Assembly: GCA_026707185.1 (NCBI GenBank)
Contig: JAPOXI010000130.1
Coordinates: 4,823 to 11,916, forward strand
Direction of reading: 5' to 3'
Length of the DNA stretch: 7,094 nucleotides
DNA from: Chloroflexota bacterium
Lineage (GTDB): Bacteria > Chloroflexota > UBA11872
Numbering within the stretch: the stretch's first letter is position 1; the number at the start of each line of letters is the position of its first letter. The notes beneath the pieces are model-generated. The model had not been told where the DNA came from and made no database searches. It worked only from the letters and a program-made list of their open reading frames with translations. The position numbers were made by a program, and so were the translations under genes. Below are positions 5,948 through 7,094 of this stretch, one piece after another.

Positions 5948-7094
5948 GTGAGTATTACGGAAACAAACGGCACGATGACTGGACGCGAGCGCTACCTCAA
6001 CGCCCTCCAGGGCAAGCCGGTGGACCGCATCTGCGTCGGCAGTCCCACGTCCCTGGCGACCTACGAGGAAATGCGCCGCCTTGGCATTGAATGGCCCGAC
6101 GCCCACTACGAAGCCGCGCCCATCGCCCTGCTGGCCGAACGCAGCTACACCGAGCATGGCTACGACTCGATCATGCCCTACTTCAGCATCATCCTCGGCG
6201 CCGCCGCCCTGGACGCCGACATCGAGTGGGGCGAGGACCCCTGGGAGTTCGACAAGGGCACCGGCAAGATCATCTCCGGCCCGCGCATGCCTGCCGTCAG
6301 CCCGCCCAACCCCTGGACCACGCCGGACGAAATCGTTATCCCCGACGACTTCCTGAAACGCCGCGAGACCAAGGCCGTCATCGACTCCATCAAGATCCTC
6401 CGCGAGCGCCATCCCGACGCCGCCGTCATCGGCAAAGTCATGGGCCCGTGGACCCTCTCCTACCACATGTTCGGGCCGCAGGAATTCCTCATCAACGTCA
6501 TCCTCGACCCCGACTACGTGCACGCCTGCCTGGACCGCCTCATGCCCGCCTCGATCGCCTTCGCCAACGCCCAGATCGAAGCCGGCGCCGACGCCATTTG
6601 CCTGGCCGACCACTCCACCGGCGACTTGGTCCGTGCTGAGACCTACCGCGACTTCCTCATGCCGGTCCACCAGAAGATCACGCCGCAAATCAACTCGCCC
6701 GTCATCCTGCACTGCTGCGGCAAGACGCTCGACCGCATGCAGTACATCAAGGATGCCGGATTCGAGGCCTTCCACTTCGCCACCGAAAACGACCCGCACG
6801 AGGCGAAGGCCGTCGTCGGTGACTTCAAGCTCGTCGGCAACGTCAGCAACTTCGTCACCCTGCTCAGCGGCCGGCCCGAGGATGTCGCCTTTGAGGTTGA
6901 GGACATCGTCTCCGCCGGCATCGACATCATCGCCCCCGAGTGCGCCGTCCCGCCCCAGGTCACCAACGCCAATCTGATGGCCGTGCCGGCCGCCGCCCGC
7001 GGCGAGTTCCAGGGTGACCCGTCGGTCACGGACCCCCGAAACATGGCCCACGAGTACCGCGTGGACGTCGCCAAGCAGAGCGCGGCAGCCTCAT
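5948..7094 (+). CDS. MtaA-like methylcobamide:thiol methyltransferase (uroporphyrinogen decarboxylase superfamily), 3' end cut by window
   Basis: A cytosolic TIM-barrel enzyme of the UroD superfamily, MtaA/CmuA branch. Characterised members move a methyl group from a methylated corrinoid protein to a zinc-activated thiol such as coenzyme M. At least 382 codons are present and no stop is reached. It opens MTGRERYLNALQGKPVDR from residue 10, the standard N-terminus of this branch. Zinc ligands fit the family: H255 and C257 in LHCCGKT, and C332 in APECAVPP. GKVMGPWTLSYHMFG (~161-175), LVGNVS and GIDIIAPE are further branch signatures. The HemE N-terminal arginine motif RQAGR is absent, so this is not haem biosynthesis. 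The start is GTG 5948. The region after ~350 exceeds the usual ~340-residue length and is probably a tail. Codons end overwhelmingly in C, unlike the minus-strand genes. It is divergent from rny with no functional link visible. The methyl donor, and whether the acceptor is coenzyme M, another thiol or tetrahydrofolate, cannot be told. Confidence 0.85.
   Translation, partial: MSITETNGTMTGRERYLNALQGKPVDRICVGSPTSLATYEEMRRLGIEWPDAHYEAAPIALLAERSYTEHGYDSIMPYFSIILGAAALDADIEWGEDPWEFDKGTGKIISGPRMPAVSPPNPWTTPDEIVIPDDFLKRRETKAVIDSIKILRERHPDAAVIGKVMGPWTLSYHMFGPQEFLINVILDPDYVHACLDRLMPASIAFANAQIEAGADAICLADHSTGDLVRAETYRDFLMPVHQKITPQINSPVILHCCGKTLDRMQYIKDAGFEAFHFATENDPHEAKAVVGDFKLVGNVSNFVTLLSGRPEDVAFEVEDIVSAGIDIIAPECAVPPQVTNANLMAVPAAARGEFQGDPSVTDPRNMAHEYRVDVAKQSAAAS

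Noticed and set aside
5909..7051. 380-codon open frame on the minus strand opposite the methyltransferase gene
   Set aside because: Its translation is a low-complexity run of G, V, D and A typical of the antisense of a C3-rich gene; no family motif, and the plus-strand frame carries a clear conserved protein.
5948..7094. Uroporphyrinogen decarboxylase HemE
   Set aside because: The HemE substrate-binding arginine motif is absent at the N-terminus and the zinc ligands of the MtaA branch are present.

Overview
The window is GC-rich bacterial chromosomal DNA with seven protein genes and almost no spare sequence. Six lie on the minus strand and one on the plus strand. No RNA gene, CRISPR array, insertion sequence or phage gene is visible. 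A high-GC genome with RNase Y, together with mycobacterial-style inositol lipid enzymes and an MtaA-like methyltransferase, suggests Chloroflexota (Dehalococcoidia/SAR202 or Thermomicrobia-like). An actinobacterium cannot be excluded. This placement is inference from gene content only.

Positions 4093 down to 1 (minus strand) hold a tight five-gene cluster, in transcription order: an ArsR-type winged-helix regulator, inositol-3-phosphate synthase (ino1), a PatA-like LPLAT acyltransferase, a PimA-like GT4 glycosyltransferase, and a phosphatidylinositol phosphate synthase (PIPS; cut by the window edge and easily missed because it starts with GTG). Junctions are 18 nt, 3 nt, and two 4-nt GTGA stop/start overlaps, so this is almost certainly one translationally coupled operon. 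Together the enzymes would turn glucose-6-phosphate into inositol phosphate, attach it to CDP-diacylglycerol (or a related lipid), then glycosylate and acylate the inositol lipid. That is the core of the actinobacterial phosphatidylinositol mannoside pathway, here in a different gene order and with its own regulator.

Positions 4094-4197 form a short intergenic region with three inverted repeats and an unusually AT-rich patch carrying a 13-bp palindrome. It is probably the end of the rny transcript and the promoter/operator of the inositol-lipid operon. Upstream on the minus strand is rny (RNase Y, full length, all domains present), with a plausible sigma70-type promoter. A 199-nt divergent region (5749-5947) separates it from a plus-strand gene for a zinc-dependent methylcobamide:thiol methyltransferase of the MtaA/UroD superfamily, which runs off the right edge.

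Six of the seven genes appear to start with GTG. The first ~60 bases are markedly AT-richer than the rest and may be a contig-end artefact or a real junction.
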